DNA of 64,000 nt from Mucilaginibacter sp. CSA2-8R (GTDB lineage: Bacteria > Bacteroidota > Bacteroidia > Sphingobacteriales > Sphingobacteriaceae), in NCBI RefSeq assembly GCF_038806765.1, contig NZ_CP152389.1, positions 1,550,001-1,614,000 on the forward strand, in the 5' to 3' direction. The position numbers and the translations under genes were made by a program. Shown here piece by piece: positions 53,335 to 62,197 of the stretch (positions are counted from its first letter, which is position 1; the number at the start of each line of letters is the position of its first letter). Below the pieces are notes generated by a model. That model made no database searches, had not been told where the DNA came from, and saw nothing but the letters and a program-made list of their open reading frames with translations.

Positions 53335-54942
53335 TCAGTAAGATAACGGCTCGACGATTAGCGGTGTTTCTGTTACTTGAACAGATAGTTTCCCGTTCTG
53401 GACTTTAACTGTATCACTCGACGGCTTATCTGTATTGTAATCTAATCTATGTATTACCAGTCTCTTGATACCCGGTAACAAAAGAGTATAATTTGATACC
53501 GAGCCATTTTGTGTAGGTTGTACTAACACATACATAGCTCTTTTGCCTTGCATATACAAATCTACAAAAGGAGCTTTATTGATGGTTTTTCGATAACTGA
53601 ATTTGCCGAGCAAATCTTTTGCCTGAGCGATAAAGTTGGCCGCTGGTCGACGCTTTAAATCTTCTGTTACCAAGCCCGATGATGCATACTGCACCGGATT
53701 AGCCAGGTTGTCATCAACCATCATATAGAAAAATAGTTTCTGGATGCCGTTGCGCGCATATAATAATGCAGTTCTGACGGTCCAGTCGGCTTGTGTTTGC
53801 ATGATAGGTTTATGGTCGACAGCAACTGCGCGTTGTGGACTACTTGGGTTAATATCATATCCCGCCTCAGTAACCCATACCGGCAAATAATATTGATTGC
53901 CCAGTACAGCAAATTGGGCGGCTACCCCGGCCGCTTCTGATTGTTCGGGAGCAACTCCTTGTGTAGCCTGGTCATGGTGCTCCAGATGGTCATTGGCATA
54001 CAAATGAAAATTAATTACATCGAAACATAAGTTGATGCTGCCATCGGCTTTGTAACCCCTGTTTTTCCGGCACCATTCAATCATAGATTTTACATAGCTC
54101 ACATCGGTTTTAGCCAAGCCGGCCATCACTACTTTCATGTTAGGGTCGGCTGTTTTTACGCCAACATCTTTACCCAATGTGCCTTTGTGCCCATCATAAA
54201 ACGCAGAAAGATTAGCTGCATATTCTTCAGCCGTTTGGTGCGCTTTGTCGCCTTTCCACCATTTATCGCGCTCGTTATCGCATTCAATGTATTTTACGGT
54301 ATTTAATCCGGTAAGAGGCTGATTAATTTGGTCAGCTGTCCAGCGTTGAGTAGAATCAATTTTTAAGAGTGATTTATCAATCCGGCTATTACTGCCATAC
54401 CTGGCCGCAAACTGGAAGGCTGCCCTGGCCTGTAAAATATAACTTGCAGGCCTGGCTTTATTAGCGCCGTATGGTATGGGTACATTTTCGGCATCCCGCT
54501 GGTTGGCCGGGTAAGTGTCTTGCAGCCAGTTTGGGCAGGTTTTTAAACAAACCAGCATATCAATGCCGTCTGTTTTGCAGCGTTGGTATATAGCATCCAT
54601 ATTCCAGCCGCCACTATGGGCAGGGTTAAAGGTAAACTTACCGGGTTTATCTTCGATGCGGCCCCAATCCAGGTAATGTCTTACGCCGCCAAAAGATTGA
54701 ATGAGCTTCATTTTCGGCTCATAAATATCCAGGGCGTTGTTTGGGTCATCCGGATTTTGCAAAAAGTTCCACTCAAAGGCATTGACGCCCAGCATATTTT
54801 TGAATGTGGTGGTATCTTGTAAACGAAGCAGCCGGTTTAAACCCTCAGCCTGTTTGGTTTTGCTGTTCTGGCAATTGAACGAAAAGAAGGAAGCCGCTAA
54901 AGTGAGGCAAATGAAAATTTTTTGGCCTGCATGATGTAACAT
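53335..54942 (-). CDS. Putative glycoside hydrolase lipoprotein (clan GH-A-like)
   Basis: 535 aa from ATG 54942, giving a signal sequence with lipobox FSFNC. A TIM-barrel-like glycosidase pattern: GGVRHYLDWGRIEDKPGKFTF, MLVCLKTCPNWLQ, CDNERDKWW with E224 as candidate acid/base, and VWVTEAGYD with E359 as candidate nucleophile. Also a small C-terminal beta domain. GH5/GH39-like, possibly acting on plant polysaccharide, but no carbohydrate operon surrounds it. Family assignment is by motif only. Confidence 0.7.
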   Translation of the reverse strand: MLHHAGQKIFICLTLAASFFSFNCQNSKTKQAEGLNRLLRLQDTTTFKNMLGVNAFEWNFLQNPDDPNNALDIYEPKMKLIQSFGGVRHYLDWGRIEDKPGKFTFNPAHSGGWNMDAIYQRCKTDGIDMLVCLKTCPNWLQDTYPANQRDAENVPIPYGANKARPASYILQARAAFQFAARYGSNSRIDKSLLKIDSTQRWTADQINQPLTGLNTVKYIECDNERDKWWKGDKAHQTAEEYAANLSAFYDGHKGTLGKDVGVKTADPNMKVVMAGLAKTDVSYVKSMIEWCRKNRGYKADGSINLCFDVINFHLYANDHLEHHDQATQGVAPEQSEAAGVAAQFAVLGNQYYLPVWVTEAGYDINPSSPQRAVAVDHKPIMQTQADWTVRTALLYARNGIQKLFFYMMVDDNLANPVQYASSGLVTEDLKRRPAANFIAQAKDLLGKFSYRKTINKAPFVDLYMQGKRAMYVLVQPTQNGSVSNYTLLLPGIKRLVIHRLDYNTDKPSSDTVKVQNGKLSVQVTETPLIVEPLSY

Positions 54943-54969
54943 CTGTAGCAAGTATAGCTGTGAAAGCAA

Positions 54970-55007
54970 CAAGGGGCAACAAACATTTTATTATTCGTTG
55001 CCCCTTG
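54970..55007. terminator. Inverted repeat after udk
   Basis: CAAGGGGCAAC (54970-54980) pairs with GTTGCCCCTTG (54997-55007), 11 bp with a 16-nt AT-rich loop, between udk and the glycosidase gene. No T-run on the minus strand, so it could be a repeat rather than a terminator. Confidence 0.45.
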
Positions 55008-55014
55008 GCTTTAT

Positions 55015-55662
55015 CTACTCGTTGAAAAGCTTGTGTCTTAACTCGGCTGATATTTCGTCGGTGATTTTGATGATATCGTCGGCAATCTGGGTGTTGTTCA
55101 CCACAATTTTATGACAGGTTTCGCGGTAGGGAAGCAAGTATTCTTTGTAAGCTGGTACCACATGGTTGTGCCATTTATACATTACATCCTCGTTAGAATA
55201 TCCACGTTCTTGCAGATCGCGTTTTAAACGGCGCTGTAAAGCAACGTCCTCGTCGGTTTCTAAAAATATTTTAAGGTTAAGCTGGTTGGCGATATCCTCA
55301 AAGTGCAGAATAAACAGTCCCTCAACAATCAATATGGGCGCTGGTTTAATTTCCAGCGTTTTAGGTACCGCGTTGGGATTATTAAAAGTATACTCTTTTT
55401 TGTAAATAGTCTGGTTATTTACCAGTGCGTTGATGTCCTGTATGAAGTGTTCCCGGTCAATGGTGCGGGGTAAATCAAAATTGTAGAGTTTGTTTTCTTC
55501 TGGCGTCATATTGTGCGCCACCGGGATATAATAATCATCCTGCGACACCAAACAAACTTCATCGGCGGTAAAGTGCTCCAAAAAACATTTCAAAAAAAAA
55601 GTTTTGCCCGAGCCGCTTCCTCCGGCAATGCCTATAATATAGGGCTTATTCTTGTGACTCAT
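55015..55662 (-). CDS. udk: Uridine kinase
   Basis: 215-aa P-loop kinase of pyrimidine salvage (uridine/cytidine to monophosphate). Walker A GGSGSGKT at 14-21; VSQDDYYIP, FDLPRTIDREHF and RLKRDLQERGYSNEDVMYKWHNHV are characteristic. It overlaps the LysM gene by 17 bases, implying co-transcription with it. Confidence 0.95.
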   Translation of the reverse strand: MSHKNKPYIIGIAGGSGSGKTFFLKCFLEHFTADEVCLVSQDDYYIPVAHNMTPEENKLYNFDLPRTIDREHFIQDINALVNNQTIYKKEYTFNNPNAVPKTLEIKPAPILIVEGLFILHFEDIANQLNLKIFLETDEDVALQRRLKRDLQERGYSNEDVMYKWHNHVVPAYKEYLLPYRETCHKIVVNNTQIADDIIKITDEISAELRHKLFNE

Positions 55663-56626
55663 TAGGGGTTCCGTAGCTAATATTTACGTGAAAGCGTTTG
55701 TCGAGTGCGCCTAAAGCGTCAGCTGCGCTTTTGGTAAGCACTACCATCACATCTTTGGTGCTTTCGTTATCATTAAACCTGCCTACCACTTTGGCAAACG
55801 TGGTACGGTTAGTCATGGGGTTGGTGATTTTTATAACCGTACCTACAGGTGCTGTACGGTGCAAAGCCAGTTTCTTGTTTGGGTCAAGGCCAAGTCCGCT
55901 GTCATCCATATAGGTAGCTACACCTTTTTCGTTACGCTCGGTAATACCATAACGGTTGGCAGGAACCCGGCGTTCAATGCCGGTGCTATCTGCGGCTGCA
56001 ACCCGGGTAGAGTCGGGCGGTATAATTACCGGCGTAGTGATAGTTGTCTGTTGTACTTTGGTTTGCTGTTGTGCTGCAGTTTGTGTCTGCGCAGTGGTTG
56101 CTGGTTGCGTAGTTACTGTAGTTTGAACGGTGGTAACCTGCGGTTGAGCAACCGGCGGTGTTGTTGCTGCTGCTTTGATATTTAACAACTGCCCCGGTGT
56201 AAGGTTAGTTGATTTTAGGTTGTTCAGACTTATAATATCTTCAACCTTCATATTAAAGCGCCTTGATATAGCATACAACGTTTCGCCTGCCGATACTTTA
56301 TAAACCGTGGTTCCGTCGGTAGAATTATTACTTGTAGCAACAGCTGCAGACTGCGGTGTTGGCGATAAAAAAGGTTGCTCGGTAGGTACCTTAATTACAT
56401 TACCCACACGCATAGAAGCATTATTGTTAAACTGTATGATGACATTTGGTTTAACGTTATAACGTCGGCCTATCGAAAAATAGTTATCTCTCGGATCGAG
56501 CTTATGCAGAATTACTTTCTTTCCGTCCAGGTTTTCAATGCCAATTGAATCTAAAACGGTGCTGGCTAAAACAGGTAAAGAACACAGGGATGATAAACCA
56601 GCTAATAAAAAAATCTTAAATTTCAT
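55646..56626 (-). CDS. LysM / RlpA-like double-psi barrel protein
   Basis: 326 aa with a signal peptide (MKFKIFLLAGLSSLCSLPVLA). Two LysM peptidoglycan-binding modules (about 45-82 and 108-152, YKVSAGETLYAISRRFNMKVEDIISLNNL), a Thr/Gln-rich linker (about 153-215), and a C-terminal domain (about 235-326) with RlpA-like GVATYMDDS, ALHRTAPVGTVIKITN and LTKSAADALG. The usual lytic-transglycosylase Asp context (NDRGP) is not present. It may bind rather than cut the cell wall. Overlaps udk by 17 bases. Confidence 0.85.
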   Translation of the reverse strand: MKFKIFLLAGLSSLCSLPVLASTVLDSIGIENLDGKKVILHKLDPRDNYFSIGRRYNVKPNVIIQFNNNASMRVGNVIKVPTEQPFLSPTPQSAAVATSNNSTDGTTVYKVSAGETLYAISRRFNMKVEDIISLNNLKSTNLTPGQLLNIKAAATTPPVAQPQVTTVQTTVTTQPATTAQTQTAAQQQTKVQQTTITTPVIIPPDSTRVAAADSTGIERRVPANRYGITERNEKGVATYMDDSGLGLDPNKKLALHRTAPVGTVIKITNPMTNRTTFAKVVGRFNDNESTKDVMVVLTKSAADALGALDKRFHVNISYGTPNESQE

Positions 56627-56641
56627 GTTAAACTTACTCAG

Positions 56642-57400
56642 CTATAAATTCAGTACCTTAATCTCCACCTTATCTTTTATATAGATAAGCTGATTGCGGT
56701 ATAACACAAACGCCTCGGGCTGCAATTTTTGTATATTAGTATTTAATATATCCTCAAAAATAAGTTGCTTGTTTTGGAGAACGTACAGGCATTGCCTTAG
56801 CTGCCCTGCCCAAAGCGCGTGCAAAGATACAATTATCAAATTATTGTACTCTAAGTAATGCAGAATGTTTCGGTAGGGTTCGGCCGGCAACTCGGGCAGA
56901 CTATCGTTCCAGCTAGTACTTTTGGGTAAAAGTATGTGATTATCAGGTAACTCATCTATGCTGGGCTGATAACTGCGTGCCAGGTTGCCGGTATTAATAT
57001 CTACCAGTTTTAAAACCGGAGGCTGAAAACGGCTGTCAAAAACTACAGGTCCGTTTATGGTTAGATGGTCAAATGTATAGTTAAAATTGTTCCACAATAA
57101 GTCACCTGAGTGTGCTTGTATTGCCGCCAGTCCTTTATGAGCAGGGCTACCGGTGGCTTGGTAGTAATGCAGTAACAGCACGCCATTAAAAGCAGACTCA
57201 ATACCCGTCAGCCAGCTTTCATCTACTGTGTAATCTTTAAAATGCGTTTTGCCGGTACTAAGGTCAAGGCTGGCAAAGCTCACTTTACGGTCTTCTTTGC
57301 TACGGGTTTCTATAAATATGATATGGCTCACGGAGTCAATTTCCATCCGCCATATCTCTCCGGCAAAATGCTCGGCAATTACCAGCTTTAACTGAGTCAT
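56642..57400 (-). CDS. DUF4905 family protein
   Basis: 252 aa, matching DUF4905 (HFAGEIWRMEIDS, HKGLAAIQAHSGDLLWNNFNYTF, LVDINTGNLARSYQ). Beta-propeller-like repeats; no signal peptide. Function unknown. It lies 15 bases upstream of the LysM gene on the same strand, so a DUF4905-LysM-udk operon is likely. Confidence 0.82.
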   Translation of the reverse strand: MTQLKLVIAEHFAGEIWRMEIDSVSHIIFIETRSKEDRKVSFASLDLSTGKTHFKDYTVDESWLTGIESAFNGVLLLHYYQATGSPAHKGLAAIQAHSGDLLWNNFNYTFDHLTINGPVVFDSRFQPPVLKLVDINTGNLARSYQPSIDELPDNHILLPKSTSWNDSLPELPAEPYRNILHYLEYNNLIIVSLHALWAGQLRQCLYVLQNKQLIFEDILNTNIQKLQPEAFVLYRNQLIYIKDKVEIKVLNL

Positions 57401-57504
57401 GCTTAAAAGTAAACTTTTTATTAAAGCTGTCCAAAATGTTGCCTTTTTTCAAACACTTAGCAAGTGTTTGTGTTCGAATTTTAACATTACAACTACATAA
57501 GAAC

Positions 57505-57984
57505 ATGGATGCAAAAGAAATAAGCCTCGACGAAAAAGAGGTAAAACCGGTGGTAGATCACCTGAACGACTTATTAGCCAATTATCACATACATTACCAA
57601 AAAATAAGAGGCTGCCATTGGAACATCAAAGGCTCAAACTTTTTTACCTTGCACGTAAAGTTTGAAGAAATGTACACTAACGCCGTACAAACTATCGACG
57701 ATTTAGCCGAGCGTATTTTAACTTTAGGCAAACCTCCATACAGCACTTTTGGCGATTATATTAAAGTATCGACCATAAAAGAGGTAAACACTATTGGTCA
57801 GACTGATACTTTTTTGGTGAAAGCCTTGATTGATGACATGGCGGTTTTAATTGAAAAAGAACGCGAAATTTTAGAAATCACCGCTGAGGCTGGTGATGAT
57901 GGTACCAATGATATGGTGAACGGCTTTATGCAGTATAAAGAAAAAAATACCTGGATGCTACGTTCATTTGTAAACGAAGATTAA
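57505..57984 (+). CDS. dps: Dps-family ferritin-like DNA-protection protein
   Basis: 159 aa from ATG 57505. The intersubunit ferroxidase residues are H38 and H50 (HWNIKGSNFFTLHVKF), E54, and D65 and E69 (TIDDLAE), aligning with H31, H43, D47, D58 and E62 of Listeria Dps. It stores iron and detoxifies peroxide as a dodecamer. Monocistronic with a strong terminator. Confidence 0.93.
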   Translation: MDAKEISLDEKEVKPVVDHLNDLLANYHIHYQKIRGCHWNIKGSNFFTLHVKFEEMYTNAVQTIDDLAERILTLGKPPYSTFGDYIKVSTIKEVNTIGQTDTFLVKALIDDMAVLIEKEREILEITAEAGDDGTNDMVNGFMQYKEKNTWMLRSFVNED

Positions 57985-58004
57985 TTCATCGTCTGATTGA
58001 TAAA

Positions 58005-58041
58005 CAAAACGGCCTGCACTATTTAAGTGCAGGCCGTTTTG
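58005..58041. terminator. Terminator between dps and the FadL-like gene
   Basis: CAAAACGGCCTGCACT (58005-58020) pairs perfectly with AGTGCAGGCCGTTTTG (58026-58041), 16-bp stem, ATTTA loop, between convergent genes. Confidence 0.92.
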
Positions 58042-58061
58042 TTTTATAAGGCCGGCAGCTT

Positions 58062-59561
58062 TTAAAAGCGTAGGCCTAAAGTTAAAAATACATTGCTGTT
58101 GCGGTTTTTAATATCCGCAGCAGGGCTGTATTCTGCTATATCATATGGAGTCATTGTGGTGGTGTTACTTACGTGGGTGTAAGTAGCGTCAATGTAGTAG
58201 TTAGCAAAGCGGTAACCTAAACCACCACTAACAGTAGTACGGTCGGTCGCATTCATTTTAGATGGGCTGCCATAAATACCATAACCACCTCTTAAAAAGA
58301 AACTGCTGGTTAAGCGGGCTTCAGCACCTAAACGTGCATTTACGACTGACTGATAATTACGTTTAATGTCGTTGTTGTCTTGAGTTACATCATAGTCCTC
58401 ACTGTCTATGTGAGTGCTGGTATAATCCAAGTACTCAACATCGCCAGTAATAAACCCATATTTGCCTGCAAATACGGCTAAACCACCTGCTACCTTAAAC
58501 GGCGTGCGCAGATTATAACGGGCCGGGTAAGTGTCGCTGTTGCGGCCTCCTGCGTTTGATGCACTTGCGTAACGGGTAGTCAATCCCTCGTAACTGTTAT
58601 CATCAATAGTATACCAGGTTGGTGTAGTGATAGAGGCACCTAAACGTACTGTTTCTACCGGTTTGTAAATTAAACCAAAGCGGGCGTTAAAGCCGTTGCC
58701 TTTGGTTACCTGATCGCGGGTATAAGTAGATGTGTAATTACTATTTAATACGGTGTTGTAGTTATCCTCAGTAAAATCAGTAGTTGTATTGTAACGTATA
58801 TTAGTAAAACTCAAGCCTAACCCTAAGTATAATTTGTTACTATAATTAGCACCAAAAGCAAAGTTGTAAGCGCTTTGCCCGCCGGTAGACGTTGATACGT
58901 TAGATTCGGTTCCTCCCAATGTATTTGACGGTACATAGGTGTTCACGTTAGCCGAATTGTTAATTAATCTCTGATCGCGTGCCCAACCTTCCAGATAACC
59001 GTCTAAACTGTAACCATTATCTATAGCTTGATTGCCTAAATAAGCGTAATAGTCGGATATTGAACTGTTGGGATTAACAGCTCTATAGCTGTAGTTCTGA
59101 TAAAAGTCATTAGTACGTGCATATGATGCACCGAAGTTGACGCTTAACCAACCTTTGGTTTTATCTTCGCCGCGACCTTTATTCAACTGCCCGTAAAACA
59201 CCACCGATGCATTATTAAAGTTTAATGCATTACGTTGGTCGGCAGTACTAGTAGCAGCCGGATTGCTGCTGTTACCATAAGCAGAGCCAAATCGCGGATA
59301 GGTTGAGTTGGTCCGGTTCATGTTAAACTCCGGTGTGATACTTAACTCAGACCGGGTAAAAAAGCCCAAACCTGCCGGGTTGTTTGCAATTGAGGTTAAA
59401 TCGCCCCCTATAGCAATATTGGCATTGCCGATAGCCTTAACGCGCGATGTTGAACCAACATCGGCGCCAGAAAAGCGTATCGCATCCTGCGAGTATTGAG
59501 CAAAAGCATGCTGTGAAACGGCTACTGTAGCCATTGCCAGTAATAAGTGTTTAGCTTTCAT
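58062..59561 (-). CDS. OmpP1/FadL-family outer membrane transporter
   Basis: 499 aa with a signal peptide (LLLAMATVAVSQHAFA) and a beta-barrel sequence. The N-terminal region (IRFSGADVGSTSRVKAIGNANIAIGGDLTSIANNPAGLGFFTRSELSITPEFN) is typical of FadL/OmpP1 hydrophobic-compound porins. Ends in the outer-membrane terminal motif LGLRF. Likely moves hydrophobic substrates. It follows the Gly/Tyr-rich lipoprotein gene by 26 bases on the same strand. Confidence 0.9.
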   Translation of the reverse strand: MKAKHLLLAMATVAVSQHAFAQYSQDAIRFSGADVGSTSRVKAIGNANIAIGGDLTSIANNPAGLGFFTRSELSITPEFNMNRTNSTYPRFGSAYGNSSNPAATSTADQRNALNFNNASVVFYGQLNKGRGEDKTKGWLSVNFGASYARTNDFYQNYSYRAVNPNSSISDYYAYLGNQAIDNGYSLDGYLEGWARDQRLINNSANVNTYVPSNTLGGTESNVSTSTGGQSAYNFAFGANYSNKLYLGLGLSFTNIRYNTTTDFTEDNYNTVLNSNYTSTYTRDQVTKGNGFNARFGLIYKPVETVRLGASITTPTWYTIDDNSYEGLTTRYASASNAGGRNSDTYPARYNLRTPFKVAGGLAVFAGKYGFITGDVEYLDYTSTHIDSEDYDVTQDNNDIKRNYQSVVNARLGAEARLTSSFFLRGGYGIYGSPSKMNATDRTTVSGGLGYRFANYYIDATYTHVSNTTTMTPYDIAEYSPAADIKNRNSNVFLTLGLRF

Positions 59562-59587
59562 GTAGATAAATGCAATAAAGGGTTGAA

Positions 59588-60502
59588 TTATGGTCTTGAC
59601 GGACGGCCACCTCCACGGCTTCCACCGCCGCCGCCTCCACCCGAGCTACCCATTGAGCCGGCTGATGATGAGCCACGATCCATGGTTGCGGGCTGGTATG
59701 CTGGGCGATTAATTTCTGTACGTTGCGGGCGGTAAACCGGTTGCGGACTTGCTACACCGCGTGAGGGGCGGCCACCATTGTAAGATGAATTACCATAATC
59801 AATACTGGCAGGGCGACGTACAGGTGAACTCATAGCATTGCCATAAGCACCATTGTAACCTACCGAACGTACGGATGAGTTACGACCGGTACCGGTTCCG
59901 TAATTGGTTGGATACCCTGAGCCACGGTAAGGACGCGCTTTTGCTACGCTGCCATAGGCAGAATAAACACCCCAATAAGGGCCGCCGTATCCAAAACCGG
60001 TACCCCAGTAAGAATAAGGTGAAAAACCTCCATAGCCATAACCGAATGGGCTGTAACCTAAGCCATAGCCTAAGCCCCAACCACCGTAGCCGCCCCAGCC
60101 CAAGCCAATGCCCAGGCCTCCATAGCCGTAGCCTAAACCGCCATAGCCACCCCATCCTCCATAACCAAAGTTATTGTAGGCATATGGGTTGTTGTTATAA
60201 CCATAGTAGTAATCGTCATAGTAGTCAAAAGGGGATGAATAGCCAAAACGGTTAATACGCGATGCATAACTATCATAGTAATAATAGTCATCATCGTCGC
60301 TGCCGCCGTTACCTTGTTCAACATTGGTGTAGCGGTCTGCATATATGGGTTGCCTGTATACAGGCGCCTCGGCGGCCTCTGCTTTGGTAAAATAAACATC
60401 ATCATCCTTATCCGGAGTGGATGCAAGTTTGTTTGGGGTTGAGCAGGAAGCAAGCGCAAGCGCACTGAAAAGAACGGCTGATTGTAGGATGTTTCTTTTC
60501 AT
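59588..60502 (-). CDS. Gly/Tyr-rich lipoprotein of unknown function
   Basis: 304 aa. Signal sequence with lipobox LASC (C20). Residues about 70-190 are extreme low complexity: DDDDYYYYDSY, then blocks of GYGG/GWGG and NNNPYAYN; the C-terminal third is Ser/Arg/Gly-rich, ending in GGGGGGSRGGGRP. No catalytic fold visible. Probably a surface or cell-wall-associated structural protein. Likely co-transcribed with the FadL-like gene. Confidence 0.75.
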   Translation of the reverse strand: MKRNILQSAVLFSALALASCSTPNKLASTPDKDDDVYFTKAEAAEAPVYRQPIYADRYTNVEQGNGGSDDDDYYYYDSYASRINRFGYSSPFDYYDDYYYGYNNNPYAYNNFGYGGWGGYGGLGYGYGGLGIGLGWGGYGGWGLGYGLGYSPFGYGYGGFSPYSYWGTGFGYGGPYWGVYSAYGSVAKARPYRGSGYPTNYGTGTGRNSSVRSVGYNGAYGNAMSSPVRRPASIDYGNSSYNGGRPSRGVASPQPVYRPQRTEINRPAYQPATMDRGSSSAGSMGSSGGGGGGGSRGGGRPSRP

Positions 60503-60606
60503 TTTATTAGGTTGTTAAAAGTTGAAGTTTTTAAACATAATTAATTTATAAATTTGGCAGCAATATTACATATTTCAATAGTCAAAATCTATTCCATAAA
60601 TAACAT

Positions 60607-62079
60607 ATGAGCAAGGGTATAATTAGTAAAGACGAAGATTATTCGCAATGGTTTAATGACCTTGTAATAAAAGCTGATCTTGCCGAATATTCGCCGGTAA
60701 GAGGCTGCATGATCATTAAGCCATACGGCTACTCCATCTGGGAAAAAATGCAGGCCGCACTTGATAAGATGTTTAAGGATACCGGTCACAGCAATGCATA
60801 TTTTCCGCTGTTTATACCTAAATCTTTCTTCTCAAAAGAGGCAAGCCACGTAGAAGGTTTTGCCAAAGAATGCGCTGTAGTTACACACTATAGGTTAAAG
60901 AACGATGGCGAAGGCAATATTATTGTTGACGAAGATGCAAAACTGGAAGAAGAATTAATAGTACGCCCAACGTCAGAAACCATCATCTGGAATACTTACC
61001 GCGGCTGGATACAGTCTTACCGCGATTTGCCAATTTTGGTTAATCAGTGGGCTAACGTAGTGCGCTGGGAGATGCGTACCCGTTTATTTTTGCGCACCAG
61101 CGAATTTTTATGGCAGGAAGGGCACACCGCCCACGCCACCGCCGAAGAAGCTGTAGCCGAAACGGAGCAAATGCTGGACGTTTATGCCGATTTTGTGGAA
61201 AATTGGATGGGCGTACCAGTAGTAAAAGGACGCAAAACCGCTAATGAGCGCTTTGCCGGTGCACTGGATACTTATTGTATTGAAGCTTTGATGCAAGACG
61301 GAAAAGCTTTACAAGCCGGTACCTCGCACTTTTTAGGTCAGAACTTTGCGAAAGCTTTTGACGTGAAATTCACCAGTAAAGAAGGTAAACTGGATTATGT
61401 TTGGGCTACCTCATGGGGAGTTTCTACCCGTTTAATGGGTGCTCTAATCATGACCCACTCAGACGATGCCGGTTTAGTATTGCCTCCAAAACTGGCTCCT
61501 ATACAGGTAGTGGCTGTTCCTATTTACAAGCACGACGAAGAACTGGAAAATATCCGTACATACATTAAAAGCTTAAGCGCCGAGCTGAGGGCTAAAGGGA
61601 TATCTATCAAGTTTGATGACCGTGACACCCAACGTCCGGGCTTTAAATTTGCCGAATACGAATTAAAAGGGGTTCCTTTGCGTATAGCCATTGGTAGCCG
61701 CGATATGCAAAACGGTACTGTGGAACTGGCCCGACGTGATACTAAAACTAAAGAGACGGTAGCACAGGATGGATTAGCTGAGCGTATTGAAAAGCTGTTG
61801 GAAGAAATTCAGGAAAATATCTATCAAAAAGCCTTCAACTTCCGCGCAGAAAACACTGTTGAGGTAAACGATTACGAGGAGTTTAAACGCATACTGGACG
61901 AAAAGCCAGGTTTTATTTCAGCCCATTGGGACGGCACTCCCGAAACCGAGCAACGCATTAAAGAAGAAACCAAAGCCACCATCCGTTGTATACCTTTAAA
62001 CAACAAGCAGGAAGAAGGCAAATGTATTCTGACTGGCAACCCTTCAACACAAAGGGTATTGTTTGCGAGGGCTTATTAG
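60607..62079 (+). CDS. proS: Prolyl-tRNA synthetase (short, archaeal/eukaryotic-like type)
   Basis: 490-aa class II synthetase. Motif 2 region [26 protein letters not shown], and [10 protein letters not shown] and [14 protein letters not shown]. It lacks the bacterial INS editing insertion and has the C-terminal extra domain of the roughly 490-aa archaeal/eukaryotic ProRS branch. Its TAG stop overlaps the first base of the GC-rich palindromic element that follows. Confidence 0.96.
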   Translation: MSKGIISKDEDYSQWFNDLVIKADLAEYSPVRGCMIIKPYGYSIWEKMQAALDKMFKDTGHSNAYFPLFIPKSFFSKEASHVEGFAKECAVVTHYRLKNDGEGNIIVDEDAKLEEELIVRPTSETIIWNTYRGWIQSYRDLPILVNQWANVVRWEMRTRLFLRTSEFLWQEGHTAHATAEEAVAETEQMLDVYADFVENWMGVPVVKGRKTANERFAGALDTYCIEALMQDGKALQAGTSHFLGQNFAKAFDVKFTSKEGKLDYVWATSWGVSTRLMGALIMTHSDDAGLVLPPKLAPIQVVAVPIYKHDEELENIRTYIKSLSAELRAKGISIKFDDRDTQRPGFKFAEYELKGVPLRIAIGSRDMQNGTVELARRDTKTKETVAQDGLAERIEKLLEEIQENIYQKAFNFRAENTVEVNDYEEFKRILDEKPGFISAHWDGTPETEQRIKEETKATIRCIPLNNKQEEGKCILTGNPSTQRVLFARAY

Positions 62080-62188
62080 CCCCCCAACCCCCTAAACGGG
62101 GAGCAGGAGGTTGATAGGCAACAGTGGTAATCATCCTTCCCTAAAAGGATAAACGTTAAAATGCTCCCCCTTTAGGGGGCTGGGGGGC
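62079..62188. repeat. GC-rich palindromic element between proS and the metB-like gene
   Basis: The left arm (62079-62105, starting GCCCCCCAACCCCCTAAA) and the right arm (62162-62188, ending GGCTGGGGGGC) are inverted repeats of 27 bp with 2 mismatches, with a 56-nt spacer. Each arm has an inner CCCCCTAAAnGGGG-type mini-hairpin. Closely matches the element at 63831-63921. Confidence 0.8.
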
Positions 62189-62197
62189 GGCAGCTAT

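Noticed and set aside
59875..60465. Overlapping frames in the Gly/Tyr-rich gene
   Set aside because: Low-complexity artefacts of the GGN/TAY codon pattern of the real gene on the minus strand.
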